DNA from: JBGTLW01 sp041743835 | Lineage (GTDB): Bacteria > Planctomycetota > Phycisphaerae > Phycisphaerales > Phycisphaeraceae | NCBI GenBank assembly: GCA_041743835.1 | Contig: JBGTLW010000390.1 | Coordinates: 1 to 12,827 of the forward strand | Direction of reading: 5' to 3' | DNA length: 12,827 bases | In this document: one piece after another, positions 1-6,837 of the stretch | How positions within the stretch are numbered: the stretch's first letter is position 1 | Layout of the letters: every line of letters begins with the position of its first letter | Made by a program: the position numbers and the translations under genes | Notes under the pieces: model-generated | Database searches by the model: none | What the model was told of the DNA's origin: nothing | What the model saw: only the letters and a program-made list of their open reading frames with translations

Positions 1-147
1 CACCCGCCGGACCCGGGGCCGCCAGTTCGTGTGCTCGGCCAGATACCGCCCCACGCCCGCGGCCAGCAGGTGGCCAAAGTCGATCCCGAAGTCGATCTGC
101 AACCACACAACGGGCTGCTCTTGCGGGCGGGCTTTTTGCGCTTTCAT
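1..147 (-). CDS. Partial XylR-like AraC-family regulator (N-terminus only)
   Basis: This reading frame starts with ATG at 147 and runs off the left edge of the window after 49 codons without a stop. It contains the segment VVWLQIDFGIDFGHLLAAGV followed by GRYLAEHTNWRPRV. The pattern (hydrophobic strand, then a helix with G-x-x-x-Y and 'EH..W') matches the N-termini of the three complete XylR-like regulators here, for example LAGVAQYAREHPAW in the gene at 7519-8709. It is therefore probably the start of a sugar-binding-fold plus AraC HTH transcription factor, divergent from the PEP-CTERM gene at 268. No Shine-Dalgarno sequence precedes the ATG; the upstream DNA is very AT-rich. The C-terminal HTH cannot be seen, so the family call rests on this short similarity and on the repeated gene arrangement. 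Confidence 0.6.
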   Translation of the reverse strand, partial: MKAQKARPQEQPVVWLQIDFGIDFGHLLAAGVGRYLAEHTNWRPRVRRV

Positions 148-174
148 TAAATATATTTTTGCATCAATGAAAGC
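140..174. promoter_or_regulatory. Inverted repeat in divergent region A, possible operator
   Basis: Perfect 9-bp arms GCTTTCATT (140-148) and AATGAAAGC (166-174) are separated by a 17-bp AT-rich spacer containing AAATATATTTTT. The left arm covers the start codon of the minus-strand regulator. A dimeric regulator bound here could control both divergent genes. This is an inference from symmetry alone. Confidence 0.35.
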
Positions 175-267
175 TCTTGGCAACCAGGGGTGGGATGATG
201 ATGGGGTGAATTTGGCGCGGTGGCCACGTGCGTCGCCGCGGTGTCTCTCCTGTAGGAGGTTAATACG

Positions 268-1179
268 ATGACTCGCCTTCCCCAACACGTTCTGCTGACC
301 ACCACCCTGACCCTGACGCTCGGCCTCGCCGGCTCCGCCTCCGCGGCGCTGCTCGCTGACGGCTTCGCCACCGGCACCGGCGACTATTCACTGGGCCTGC
401 TCGCCGGGCAGACCGGCACACCCGAAAGCGGCAGCTACGAAGCGGCTTGGAGCGGCGGCACCGGCACTTCTTTCGGTGACCCCGGAGTTGTCACCACCGG
501 CCTGTCCTACACCGACGCCAGCAATTACGCGCTCAACGTCAGCGGCGGCTCGGTGACACTTGAACGCACATCCAATAGCACCACGATCGATAAACTCGGT
601 TCCGTCAACCCCGCGGGCAACCCCGGCACCAATGCCGGCGGTGTGGTGTACTTCAGCGGTCTGCTGAGCCTCGGCGATTCCAACTTCGCGACCTTGGGCT
701 TGAAGATCGGCACCAAACAACGCGTCGGGGTCGGGGTCAACAGCAGCGGCAACGCGGAGATCCGCCAGGGCGGAGCCGGCAGCACGGCGGGGTCAGTGGT
801 GGCTACTTCCATTGGTACGTTCGATGTCTCGGGTACGGTCTTCATCGTCGGTCGGATCCAGGACAACGGACTGGGCTCCGGCAAAGACAGGGTGTCGGTC
901 TATATCAATCCACTACTCACTTCCGAAGGCTTGAACACCGAGGCTGCGGTCGCCGACTTCGGTACCAATGCGTGGTTCCCCAATAGCGGCGAAAACCTGG
1001 ATGAACTGTTCTTCCTCGCCAATCTCGTGGGTCAGCAGACCGGTACCGGTTTCGACGAGTTCCGCGTTGGCTCGACGTGGGCGGACGTCACGCCCAACAC
1101 GTTGATCCCCGAACCCGCCAGCCTTGCGCTGATGGGCCTTGGCGGGCTGCTGATGCTCGGCCGGTCACGCCGGGCGTGA
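268..1179 (+). CDS. PEP-CTERM sorting domain protein (module A)
   Basis: A 303-residue secreted protein. The start at 268 follows a strong Shine-Dalgarno (AGGAGG, about 7 nt upstream). Residues 1-26 form a signal peptide with likely cleavage after ASA. The body (about 27-275) is rich in Gly, Ser, Thr and Asn and ends with DEFRVGSTWADV, a phrase also seen in similar form in the 8861 and 11022 genes; I read it as a LamG/concanavalin-like beta-sandwich, without a catalytic motif. Residues from IPEPASLALMGLG to the end form the PEP-CTERM signal: PEP motif, hydrophobic helix, RSRRA. In this family the tail is cut by an exosortase and the protein goes to the surface or extracellular matrix. The divergent gene at 1-147 is the likely regulator. 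The ligand or function of the body is unknown. Confidence 0.9.
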   Translation: MTRLPQHVLLTTTLTLTLGLAGSASAALLADGFATGTGDYSLGLLAGQTGTPESGSYEAAWSGGTGTSFGDPGVVTTGLSYTDASNYALNVSGGSVTLERTSNSTTIDKLGSVNPAGNPGTNAGGVVYFSGLLSLGDSNFATLGLKIGTKQRVGVGVNSSGNAEIRQGGAGSTAGSVVATSIGTFDVSGTVFIVGRIQDNGLGSGKDRVSVYINPLLTSEGLNTEAAVADFGTNAWFPNSGENLDELFFLANLVGQQTGTGFDEFRVGSTWADVTPNTLIPEPASLALMGLGGLLMLGRSRRA

Positions 1180-1240
1180 GCATTGCACACATGTCACGCC
1201 CCCCAGCATGAATCGTCGCACACCGCAACGTAGCGCACCA

Positions 1241-1268
1241 AAGCCGAGGGATTGACATCCCTCGGCTT
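1241..1268 (+). terminator. Hairpin terminator after module A PEP-CTERM gene
   Basis: Perfect 11-bp arms AAGCCGAGGGA (1241-1251) and TCCCTCGGCTT (1258-1268) with loop TTGACA, 61 bp after the stop codon. The right side is followed by C-rich sequence rather than a T-tract, so termination may be imperfect. Near-identical copies lie after the PEP-CTERM genes of modules D and E. Confidence 0.65.
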
Positions 1269-1287
1269 CCCCCGGGCTGCCCCTTTG

Positions 1288-1329
1288 CACGCTGGGCGCA
1301 CGCAGCGGAGCCACTCTGCGTTCAGCGTG
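1288..1329 (-). terminator. Nested hairpin downstream of the module B regulator, possible terminator
   Basis: Two nested inverted repeats: outer arms CACGCTG (1288-1294) and CAGCGTG (1323-1329), inner arms CGCAG (1301-1305) and CTGCG (1316-1320). It lies 13 bp past the stop codon of the minus-strand regulator. No U-tract follows, so it is only a possible terminator or 3' stability element. Confidence 0.3.
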
Positions 1330-1342
1330 AAGGCGATCCGAT

Positions 1343-2485
1343 TTACTGCGTGCGGTTCTCCGCCCGGAATGCCGTCGGCGTCTGCCCGGTCTCTTTCTTG
1401 AACACGATGCCCAAACGGATCGGGTCGCGGAAGGCGGAGGCCACCGCGACCTGCTTGATATCCCAATCGGTTTCGATCAGCAGGCGCTTGACGTGTTCGA
1501 TCTGGACCCGGCGGACCTCCTGGAACGGGGAGTGGCCGACCCGCAGCCGGAACTTGCGCTCCAGCGTTGGGCGGCTGGTGTGTACAGCAGACACCACATC
1601 CTCGACCGACAAGGCCCGGGTCGGCTGGGTGCGGATAAAGCGAAGGGCCCGGCCGATCATGGGGTCGTCAAACGCAAGCGTGTCGGTGGATTGGCGCGGC
1701 ACAACACCCAGCGGGGTCAGCTTTGTCGGCGTCTGGGGGGCTGTCTCGCCCCGCATCAGACGATCCAACAGCTTCGCGGCCTGGTAACCCACACGAAAAG
1801 CGTCGAAATCCACGCTGGAGATCGTGGGCGAACCCAGCAGGCAGACCGGCGCGTTGTTCCCAGCACCCAGCACCGCCACCTCATCGGGCACGCTGCGACC
1901 CGCCAGCTCGCAGCCGGCCAGCACATGCCGGGCACGGGTGTCGTGGCAAGCCATGATCCCGATCGGTGTGGGGAGGTCGGCGATCCAGCGGGCGAAATCC
2001 CCGGCGATGGTATGCCACGTCCAACGCGGGCCGGGGCCGTGGTCCCCCGGATAGACGATCGGCTCGATGCCCCGGGCCCGCGCCTCAGCGACAAAGCCCG
2101 CGGCCCGAACGTCGGCGTAGGCCGTGTTGATGACCGACGCGAAGGCCATGTGCCTGAATCCACGGTCGATCAGGTGGGCCGCACCCACCCGGCCCACGGC
2201 CGCATCATCGAGGTTCACACACGACGGCGAGGCCCTGGCCGAGGTATTGACAGCCGGGATACCCAATCGCTTCACCGCTGCAATATCGGCTGGCTTGTAG
2301 ATCGGGCCTATCATCCCGTCCCCATCCCACTCCTCGATCGACGCCACGGACGGGCGATCCCAGGACCGCTCGGATACCTCATAGAACGACCAGGGCTCGT
2401 TTTTCGACGCATAATCCGCGATCCCGTAACGAATATCGCTGTCCAGCGTGGCCTCCCAGGTCCGCAATAGCAGGATCCGCTTCAT
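1343..2485 (-). CDS. XylR-like AraC-family transcriptional regulator (module B)
   Basis: A 380-residue one-component regulator. Residues about 1-280 form a periplasmic-binding-protein-like sensor of the LacI/XylR type, starting directly with MKRILLLRTWEATLDSDIRYGI and without an N-terminal LacI HTH. The hallmark end of this domain is present: ISSVDFDAFRVGYQAAKLLD, then GVVPRQSTDTLA. Residues about 290-380 form an AraC-type double HTH (LSVEDVVSAVHTSRPTLERK, then HVKRLLIET and FKKETGQTPTAFR). In this family the sensor binds a sugar and the HTH acts on nearby promoters. I chose the start at 2485 over an in-frame ATG at 2581: the extra N-terminal residues do not fit the family, and a good promoter sits just upstream of 2485. 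No Shine-Dalgarno is present. The likely target is the divergent PEP-CTERM gene. The ligand is unknown. Confidence 0.9.
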   Translation of the reverse strand: MKRILLLRTWEATLDSDIRYGIADYASKNEPWSFYEVSERSWDRPSVASIEEWDGDGMIGPIYKPADIAAVKRLGIPAVNTSARASPSCVNLDDAAVGRVGAAHLIDRGFRHMAFASVINTAYADVRAAGFVAEARARGIEPIVYPGDHGPGPRWTWHTIAGDFARWIADLPTPIGIMACHDTRARHVLAGCELAGRSVPDEVAVLGAGNNAPVCLLGSPTISSVDFDAFRVGYQAAKLLDRLMRGETAPQTPTKLTPLGVVPRQSTDTLAFDDPMIGRALRFIRTQPTRALSVEDVVSAVHTSRPTLERKFRLRVGHSPFQEVRRVQIEHVKRLLIETDWDIKQVAVASAFRDPIRLGIVFKKETGQTPTAFRAENRTQ

Positions 2486-2520
2486 CCCAATATGATAAAA
2501 AACAACATAACCGATGACAA
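2486..2520 (-). promoter_or_regulatory. Leaderless-type promoter of the module B regulator
   Basis: Read on the minus strand: TTGTCA (2515-2520), 17-bp spacer, TATCAT (2492-2497), then six bases ATTGGG and the start codon ATG at 2485. Both hexamers are close to the sigma-70 consensus and the spacing is ideal. The predicted transcription start falls on or beside the A of ATG, so the mRNA would have no leader. This rests on E. coli-like consensus applied to a planctomycete-like genome. Confidence 0.55.
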
Positions 2521-2533
2521 TGATTATTTCATT
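2519..2533. promoter_or_regulatory. Short palindrome in divergent region B, possible operator
   Basis: AATGA-TTATT-TCATT is a perfect inverted repeat with 5-bp arms. It overlaps the -35 hexamer of the minus-strand regulator by two bases and lies just upstream of a -10-like TATAGT for the plus-strand gene, a position suited to a site affecting both genes. Operator role is inferred. Confidence 0.3.
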
Positions 2534-2541
2534 TGATGGGG

Positions 2542-2547
2542 TATAGT
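2542..2547 (+). promoter_or_regulatory. Possible -10 element for module B PEP-CTERM gene
   Basis: TATAGT preceded by GGGG. No good -35 is visible at normal spacing, so an activator-dependent promoter is possible. The same GGGGTA context occurs upstream of the module D and E PEP-CTERM genes. Confidence 0.3.
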
Positions 2548-2673
2548 CAGATTGTGGTCGTCGGCAACGCGCGGACGACATCGGCTCAACGCCTCACGAT
2601 CCGAGGAGGACCCGGCATGAATCATCGTGAAACCGCCGAACCCTCCACAAGCCACCCTTCAAAGGAGAACACC

Positions 2674-3375
2674 ATGACCCGAGGAACCAAACCAACCCTG
2701 TTGACCGCCATGCTCGCTACCGGCCTGCTGGCGGCGGCAACCCTCACGGCCCCGGCCCACGCGGTGGAGATCCTGGCGCAGTACAACTTCGGCCCGGACA
2801 TCGCAGGCGGGACATTTAGCCCGACACAGCAGGCAGCAGATGTCTCCGCGACCGCCGTCACCGCAAACCCGTCGGATTTGACGATCGAGTTCACTGCCAG
2901 CAGCGTTTCCGGGGCCGCGCTGCGGATCGTCGGAACTGCTTCAACCACAGGCAGTAATGCGACCGAACGGGAAAACAACGCGATAGCCGCCAACCGCTAT
3001 GCACAGTTCTCGCTGACGCCTGATGCGGGTTTCACGCTGGACCTTGCGAACCTCACCTTTGATGTACGGGCGGGCGGCACTTCCACACCACGTGGCTATG
3101 CCATATACGTGAGCACCAATGGCTTCACAACCAGCACCCGGCTTGGTGGTGAAGAAAACCCAGGCACGACTTACGTCCCCAGAGACTTCTCCATCGGCTT
3201 GACCGGCATCGCCTCGACGACCACTTTCCGCATCTACCACTGGGCAGGGGCAACAGATCGCGACATCCGTATTGACAACCTCACCATCAACGGCGAAGTC
3301 ATCCCCGAACCCGCCAGCCTCGCGCTGATGGGCCTTGGCGGGCTGCTGATGCTTGGCCGGGGCCGTCGGGGTTGA
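2674..3375 (+). CDS. PEP-CTERM sorting domain protein (module B)
   Basis: A 233-residue secreted protein. The chosen ATG at 2674 follows AAAGGAG (2661-2667) at good spacing and opens directly with a signal peptide (MTRGTKPTLLTAM, cleavage likely after AHA at residue 30). Another in-frame ATG at 2617, also preceded by a strong GAGGAGGA, would add 19 polar residues. The body begins VEILAQYNFGPD and ends DIRIDNLTINGEV, a beta-sandwich style common in planctomycete PEP-CTERM proteins; I see no catalytic motif and no clear similarity to the other four bodies. The C-terminus carries IPEPASLALMGLG, a hydrophobic helix and GRGRRG, so surface sorting by an exosortase is expected. The divergent XylR-like gene is the likely controller. 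Confidence 0.88.
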   Translation: MTRGTKPTLLTAMLATGLLAAATLTAPAHAVEILAQYNFGPDIAGGTFSPTQQAADVSATAVTANPSDLTIEFTASSVSGAALRIVGTASTTGSNATERENNAIAANRYAQFSLTPDAGFTLDLANLTFDVRAGGTSTPRGYAIYVSTNGFTTSTRLGGEENPGTTYVPRDFSIGLTGIASTTTFRIYHWAGATDRDIRIDNLTINGEVIPEPASLALMGLGGLLMLGRGRRG

Positions 3376-3400
3376 GATAAAGCCCTGCCATCTGTTTGCG

Positions 3401-3412
3401 CGCAACGTTGCG
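3401..3412. other. Perfect 12-bp palindrome between convergent genes
   Basis: CGCAACGTTGCG lies 26 bp after the module B PEP-CTERM stop and 50 bp from the stop of the convergent module C regulator. It has no loop for a good RNA hairpin. Otherwise the 86-bp gap holds no recognisable terminator. Role unknown. Confidence 0.25.
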
Positions 3413-3461
3413 GTGTGATAGGTCAGTTGTCAATAGACGAGGCGAATCGCGGCTGTGCAAG

Positions 3462-4622
3462 TCACTCGGTCGTACGATACCGCGCGCGGAACGTGGTGGG
3501 TGGCTCGCCGGTCATCTTCTTGAATTGTGTCGCGAGGTCTTTGGCGTCGCGGTAGGCGCTTTTCGCGGCCACGCGGGGCATAGGCCAGTCGGTGTGGGTC
3601 AGCAGCCGTTTGACGTGCTCGATCTTCGCCCGCCGGATCGCCTGCGCCGGGGAATAGCCCACCGCCGCGCGGAACTTCCGCTCGATCGATCGCCGCGGCA
3701 TCGGCAAGGCCTGGAGCAGGTCGCCCACATCGCCCGGCTCGTGCGCGTGGCCTCGAATCCATCGCATCGCCGCGGCCACATCCGGGTCGTCGATCGCCAA
3801 CACATCCGACGACTGACGCACCGTCACGCCCAGCGGCGGGATCAGCACCGGCCCATCCGGCGCGGCCTGGCCATCCATCAGCCGTTGCAGCAACGCCGCG
3901 CCCTCGTAGCCGATGCGTTCCCAGTCCGGCCGCACACTCGAAAGCGGCGGGTTGGAGAACGCGCAGACCAGGATCGAATCGTTGACGCCGACCACGGCCA
4001 GGTCGTCGGGCACGCGGCGACCCGCCACTTCCGCAGTCTGTAGCGCGATCTTGCCGACGTGGTCGTCGGTCCCCATCAAGCCCAGCGGCGTCGGCATATC
4101 CCGGAGGGCTGCGGCCAACACGTCGGCCGCGTTCACCCAATCGATCCACAAGATGGTCGGCTCGTGGCCTGCGGCGCGGACGGCCCGCGTGAAGCCTGCC
4201 GCACGCTCGTCGCTACTGCTGTGTGTGTGGGCGCTGTCGGCCGGGCCCGGGGCTTTGCCCAGCCGGAGCATCGCCAAGTGTTCAAAACCCGCGTGCAGCA
4301 GGTGCTCGGCTGCCTGCTGCCCGATGGCGTGCTCGTCGGAATACACCGCGGGGCCGATGGGCTTTTGGCTGCCGTGCATCAACTCGACGAAGGGCAGCCC
4401 CTGACGCATCACCGCGGCCCGTCGTGGCTCGGAAGCCACACCCCCCAGCAGGCCGTCGAGAGGTTCAAGGACGGGGGTGCCCGGCTCGTCCAGGTCTTTG
4501 GGGGCGATCGCCACGAAATGCCACCCCGGCCGGGTCGCCCCAAACCTTGCGATCCCCTCGCGGACTCCCTCCCCAAAGCCCGCGAACATCGACAGCAATA
4601 GCCCGACCTGCTTATTCCGCAT
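3462..4622 (-). CDS. XylR-like AraC-family transcriptional regulator (module C)
   Basis: A 386-residue protein. Residues about 1-285 are a LacI/XylR-type sugar-binding fold (MRNKQVGLLLSMFAGFGEGV at the start; VPDDLAVVGVNDS and PPLSSVRPDWERIGYEGAAL near its end; then VRQSSDVLAIDDP). Residues about 295-386 are the AraC double HTH (MPRRSIERKFRAAVGYSP; KIEHVKRLLTHTDW; FKKMTGEPPTTFRARY). There is no N-terminal LacI HTH. The start at 4622 fits the family N-terminus; the bases before it (CTATCGGG) give no Shine-Dalgarno. It faces away from the golvesin-domain PEP-CTERM gene, which it probably regulates together with the following genes to 7506. It ends 86 bp from the convergent module B PEP-CTERM gene. 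The ligand cannot be read from the sequence. Confidence 0.9.
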   Translation of the reverse strand: MRNKQVGLLLSMFAGFGEGVREGIARFGATRPGWHFVAIAPKDLDEPGTPVLEPLDGLLGGVASEPRRAAVMRQGLPFVELMHGSQKPIGPAVYSDEHAIGQQAAEHLLHAGFEHLAMLRLGKAPGPADSAHTHSSSDERAAGFTRAVRAAGHEPTILWIDWVNAADVLAAALRDMPTPLGLMGTDDHVGKIALQTAEVAGRRVPDDLAVVGVNDSILVCAFSNPPLSSVRPDWERIGYEGAALLQRLMDGQAAPDGPVLIPPLGVTVRQSSDVLAIDDPDVAAAMRWIRGHAHEPGDVGDLLQALPMPRRSIERKFRAAVGYSPAQAIRRAKIEHVKRLLTHTDWPMPRVAAKSAYRDAKDLATQFKKMTGEPPTTFRARYRTTE

Positions 4623-4657
4623 CCCGATAGCATGGCCGAAAGATTGGCAAAAATCAA
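4623..4657 (-). promoter_or_regulatory. Weak leaderless-geometry promoter of the module C regulator
   Basis: On the minus strand: TTGATT (4652-4657), 17-bp spacer, CATGCT (4629-4634), then six bases ATCGGG and the ATG at 4622. The spacing copies the module B regulator promoter, and both run into (T/C)GGGATG, but the -10 match is poor. Confidence 0.3.
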
Positions 4658-4803
4658 GGAAACATTTGACGTAATTTTGGGTCGCCGTGGGGGTGGTCGT
4701 GAGATACGCTTAAATGTGGATTAAGGATGTGCCCCCCCCGGATGGCGGGGTTTCACATAACTACTGGCTCTCTTCGGTTCCATTACCCCTAAGGAGGCTA
4801 CGC

Positions 4804-5823
4804 ATGAATCGCTCCCCACGCACCACCGTTTGCTCCATGATCGCCGCGTTCCTCGGCTCAGCCGCACTGCTCCCAGCAGCCCACGCGGACATCATCATTG
4901 ATGATGGCCCAAGCGGCATCCCTACTAATCCCGCACTGACTGGCACCTGGCTCTACCGCACCGAAGCCGAGCACGGCGGCACCTACAACGACACCGGCCT
5001 ACGCTTCGCCGTAAACACGAACGGTAATGACACGGCCACCTACACCGCCAACATCCCCGCCGCCGGGCTCTGGTCCGTTGAGATCTACATGACCAATACC
5101 CTCAACGCCTCGGGCGTGCCGGTATCGGTCGGACACGCCGGCGGGACGCAGAACCTGACCATCAATCAGGCGGTCGTCGGCGCAACCGATGGCTGGATGT
5201 CGCTGGGCGTGTACCAACTCAACGCAGGCAGCAATACCTACGCCATCACATCAGGCTCCGCCAACACCACCACCGACGCGGTCCGGTGGGCGCAGGCCGG
5301 CACCGATGCGGTGACCTCGTTTGTGGTGGACACCAACAATGCCGGGGTCAACGGGTTTTACAGCGAGAGCGGATCGGGCTGGATCACCAGCACCAACCGG
5401 GGCGTCCTCTACAACACGAAAGATCGTTTGAGCAACGGCGCAGACGCGGTCGCAACCGTCACCTCCCCGCTGGCCGCGGCCTTCTATGAAATTGGTTTGA
5501 CCTGGGGTGGGGCCGATGGCCGCGCCACAAACGCGCTGGTCCGCATCACCGACGCCTTCGGGGCCACCCATGACATGCGAATCAATCAGGAACTGAACCC
5601 CACCGACAGCACCGCCTTCGGCACATCCTGGCTGGACCTGGGCAGTTTCGCGTTCGACACGTCGAGCACCGTACAGTTGATTATGGATGAATCCGCGGGT
5701 GGCAGCTTCATCGCGCTCGACGGCGTCCGCTTCACCTACGCCAGTGCCATCCCCGAACCCGCTTCACTCGCCCTCATGGGCCTCGGCTCGCTGCTGATGC
5801 TCAGCCGGGCGCGGCGGGCGTGA
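4804..5823 (+). CDS. PEP-CTERM protein with two golvesin-C-like domains (module C)
   Basis: A 339-residue secreted protein. ATG at 4804 follows TAAGGAGG (4790-4797), which favours it over an in-frame ATG at 4714. The signal peptide is residues 1-28 (cleavage after AHA). Two similar domains follow: about 30-163 (IIIDDG, W-x-Y-x-T, NQAVVG at 121, LGVYQLNAGS, DAVRW) and about 172-313 (FVVDTNNAG, WITST, NQELNP at 261, LDLGSFAFD, DGVRF). The order of these phrases matches the golvesin C-terminal-like domain, found on secreted polysaccharide lyases, peptidases and adhesins. The tail is IPEPASLALMGLG, hydrophobic helix, SRARRA. With no enzyme domain attached, a binding or structural surface role is likely. 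The -10 is uncertain (TACGCT at 4705, no matching -35). Confidence 0.9.
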   Translation: MNRSPRTTVCSMIAAFLGSAALLPAAHADIIIDDGPSGIPTNPALTGTWLYRTEAEHGGTYNDTGLRFAVNTNGNDTATYTANIPAAGLWSVEIYMTNTLNASGVPVSVGHAGGTQNLTINQAVVGATDGWMSLGVYQLNAGSNTYAITSGSANTTTDAVRWAQAGTDAVTSFVVDTNNAGVNGFYSESGSGWITSTNRGVLYNTKDRLSNGADAVATVTSPLAAAFYEIGLTWGGADGRATNALVRITDAFGATHDMRINQELNPTDSTAFGTSWLDLGSFAFDTSSTVQLIMDESAGGSFIALDGVRFTYASAIPEPASLALMGLGSLLMLSRARRA

Positions 5824-5868
5824 CCCGGTCGCGGTGACTCTCACGCGGTGACAGGCCAACCTCCTCCT

Positions 5869-5905
5869 TCGGCCGGGCGCTTCCAACCCAGGGACGCCCG
5901 GCCGA
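5869..5905 (+). terminator. GC-rich hairpin after module C PEP-CTERM gene
   Basis: Perfect 11-bp arms TCGGCCGGGCG (5869-5879) and CGCCCGGCCGA (5895-5905) around a 15-base loop, 46 bp past the stop codon. No T-tract follows. It may separate the PEP-CTERM transcript from the dioxygenase gene, or protect its 3' end. The rest of the 164-bp gap shows no gene. Confidence 0.45.
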
Positions 5906-5987
5906 TTGCGTGGCTCCCGGGTAAGCCCGGCCACCGCGCCGCGCGAATGCGCCTACAGTTCCGTTTAGTACACACCGAGACCCACGC

Positions 5988-6773
5988 ATGACGACCACCA
6001 CGCCACCGCCGACCATTGCCGCCGCCCCGGCCGGTCCGCTGAGCGAAGCGGAGATCGCCCGCTTCCGCCGTGACGGCTGGCTCGGGCCGTACCCCGCGGT
6101 GTCCGTCGAAGCGATGGCGACCATCCGCGCGCACATCGACGAGCACGTACTCACGCAGGACGGCCCCTCGCCTTCCCGCCAGCAGTCACGTCACATGGAC
6201 AGTGCTGTGGTCTACGACCTGGCCACGTCTCCTGCCATCCTCGACCGCATGGCCCAACTCTACGGCCCGCACCTGATCCTCTGGGCGACCAACTTCTTCG
6301 ATAAGCCGCCAGGTGGCAAAGAAATCCCCTGGCATCAGGACCTGGCCTACTGGCCCTTGGAGCCGATCATCAACATCTCCGCGTGGATCGCCATCGACAA
6401 GGTGACCACCGAGAATTCCTGCGTGCGCGTGATCCCCGGCTCACACAAGACGGTCGTCCCCGTGGTCAAGTCCACCGAAGACAAAGCCTTTGCCCAGGAG
6501 GCCGACCCGGCTTACTTCGACGCGTCGCAGGCGATCGAGGTCGAACTGGAGCCGGGCGAGTTCTTCCTTTTCAACGAAAAGCTGCTGCACCATTCGTACA
6601 AGAACACCTCCGACAAACGTCGCATGGGCATGTCGGTGCGGGTGACGATCCCGATCGTGAAGATCGAGCAGGACATCTCCCCGCTGCACCCCGGCCACAC
6701 CGCCAGCCTCGTGCGCGGCGAAGACTACATGAGCCTCAACCGTCTGGCCAGCCGCCCGACGACCGATCACTGA
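5988..6773 (+). CDS. Phytanoyl-CoA dioxygenase (PhyH) family protein
   Basis: A 261-residue cytoplasmic protein of the Fe(II)/2-oxoglutarate-dependent PhyH family, which hydroxylates small molecules. Visible markers are IPWHQD (His116 and Asp118 as iron ligands), ISAWIAID followed by VRVIPGSHK (residues 131-154), the distal iron ligand His201 or His202 in KLLHHSYKN, and Arg211/212 about 11 residues later for 2-oxoglutarate binding. Length is normal for the family and all key residues are kept. The usual 'ENG' before the PGSH motif reads ENS-C here. ATG at 5988 has no clear Shine-Dalgarno. The gene lies 164 bp after the PEP-CTERM gene and 64 bp before a pilin-like gene, all on one strand. The substrate is unknown; bacterial members act on many metabolites, so phytanoyl-CoA should not be assumed. 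Confidence 0.88.
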   Translation: MTTTTPPPTIAAAPAGPLSEAEIARFRRDGWLGPYPAVSVEAMATIRAHIDEHVLTQDGPSPSRQQSRHMDSAVVYDLATSPAILDRMAQLYGPHLILWATNFFDKPPGGKEIPWHQDLAYWPLEPIINISAWIAIDKVTTENSCVRVIPGSHKTVVPVVKSTEDKAFAQEADPAYFDASQAIEVELEPGEFFLFNEKLLHHSYKNTSDKRRMGMSVRVTIPIVKIEQDISPLHPGHTASLVRGEDYMSLNRLASRPTTDH

Positions 6774-6837
6774 CCCTGTCCCTTGCCTGGGCGTTGCTTC
6801 GAGGGTAGCGCCCGGCCGTTATCACAGGAAGCCAACC

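Noticed and set aside
1166..1180. Palindrome TCACGCC-G-GGCGTGA over the stop of the module A PEP-CTERM gene (also at 11872-11886)
   Set aside because: It is explained by the conserved coding sequence for the SRRA-stop ending, so symmetry alone is not evidence of a regulatory site.
1493..2470. Long plus-strand open frame opposite the module B regulator
   Set aside because: Arg/Pro/Gly/His-rich translation with no domain; it is the antisense of a clear XylR-like gene in GC-rich DNA.
3462..4622. Classic LacI-family repressor
   Set aside because: No N-terminal LacI HTH; DNA binding is by a C-terminal AraC double HTH, so the XylR-like class fits.
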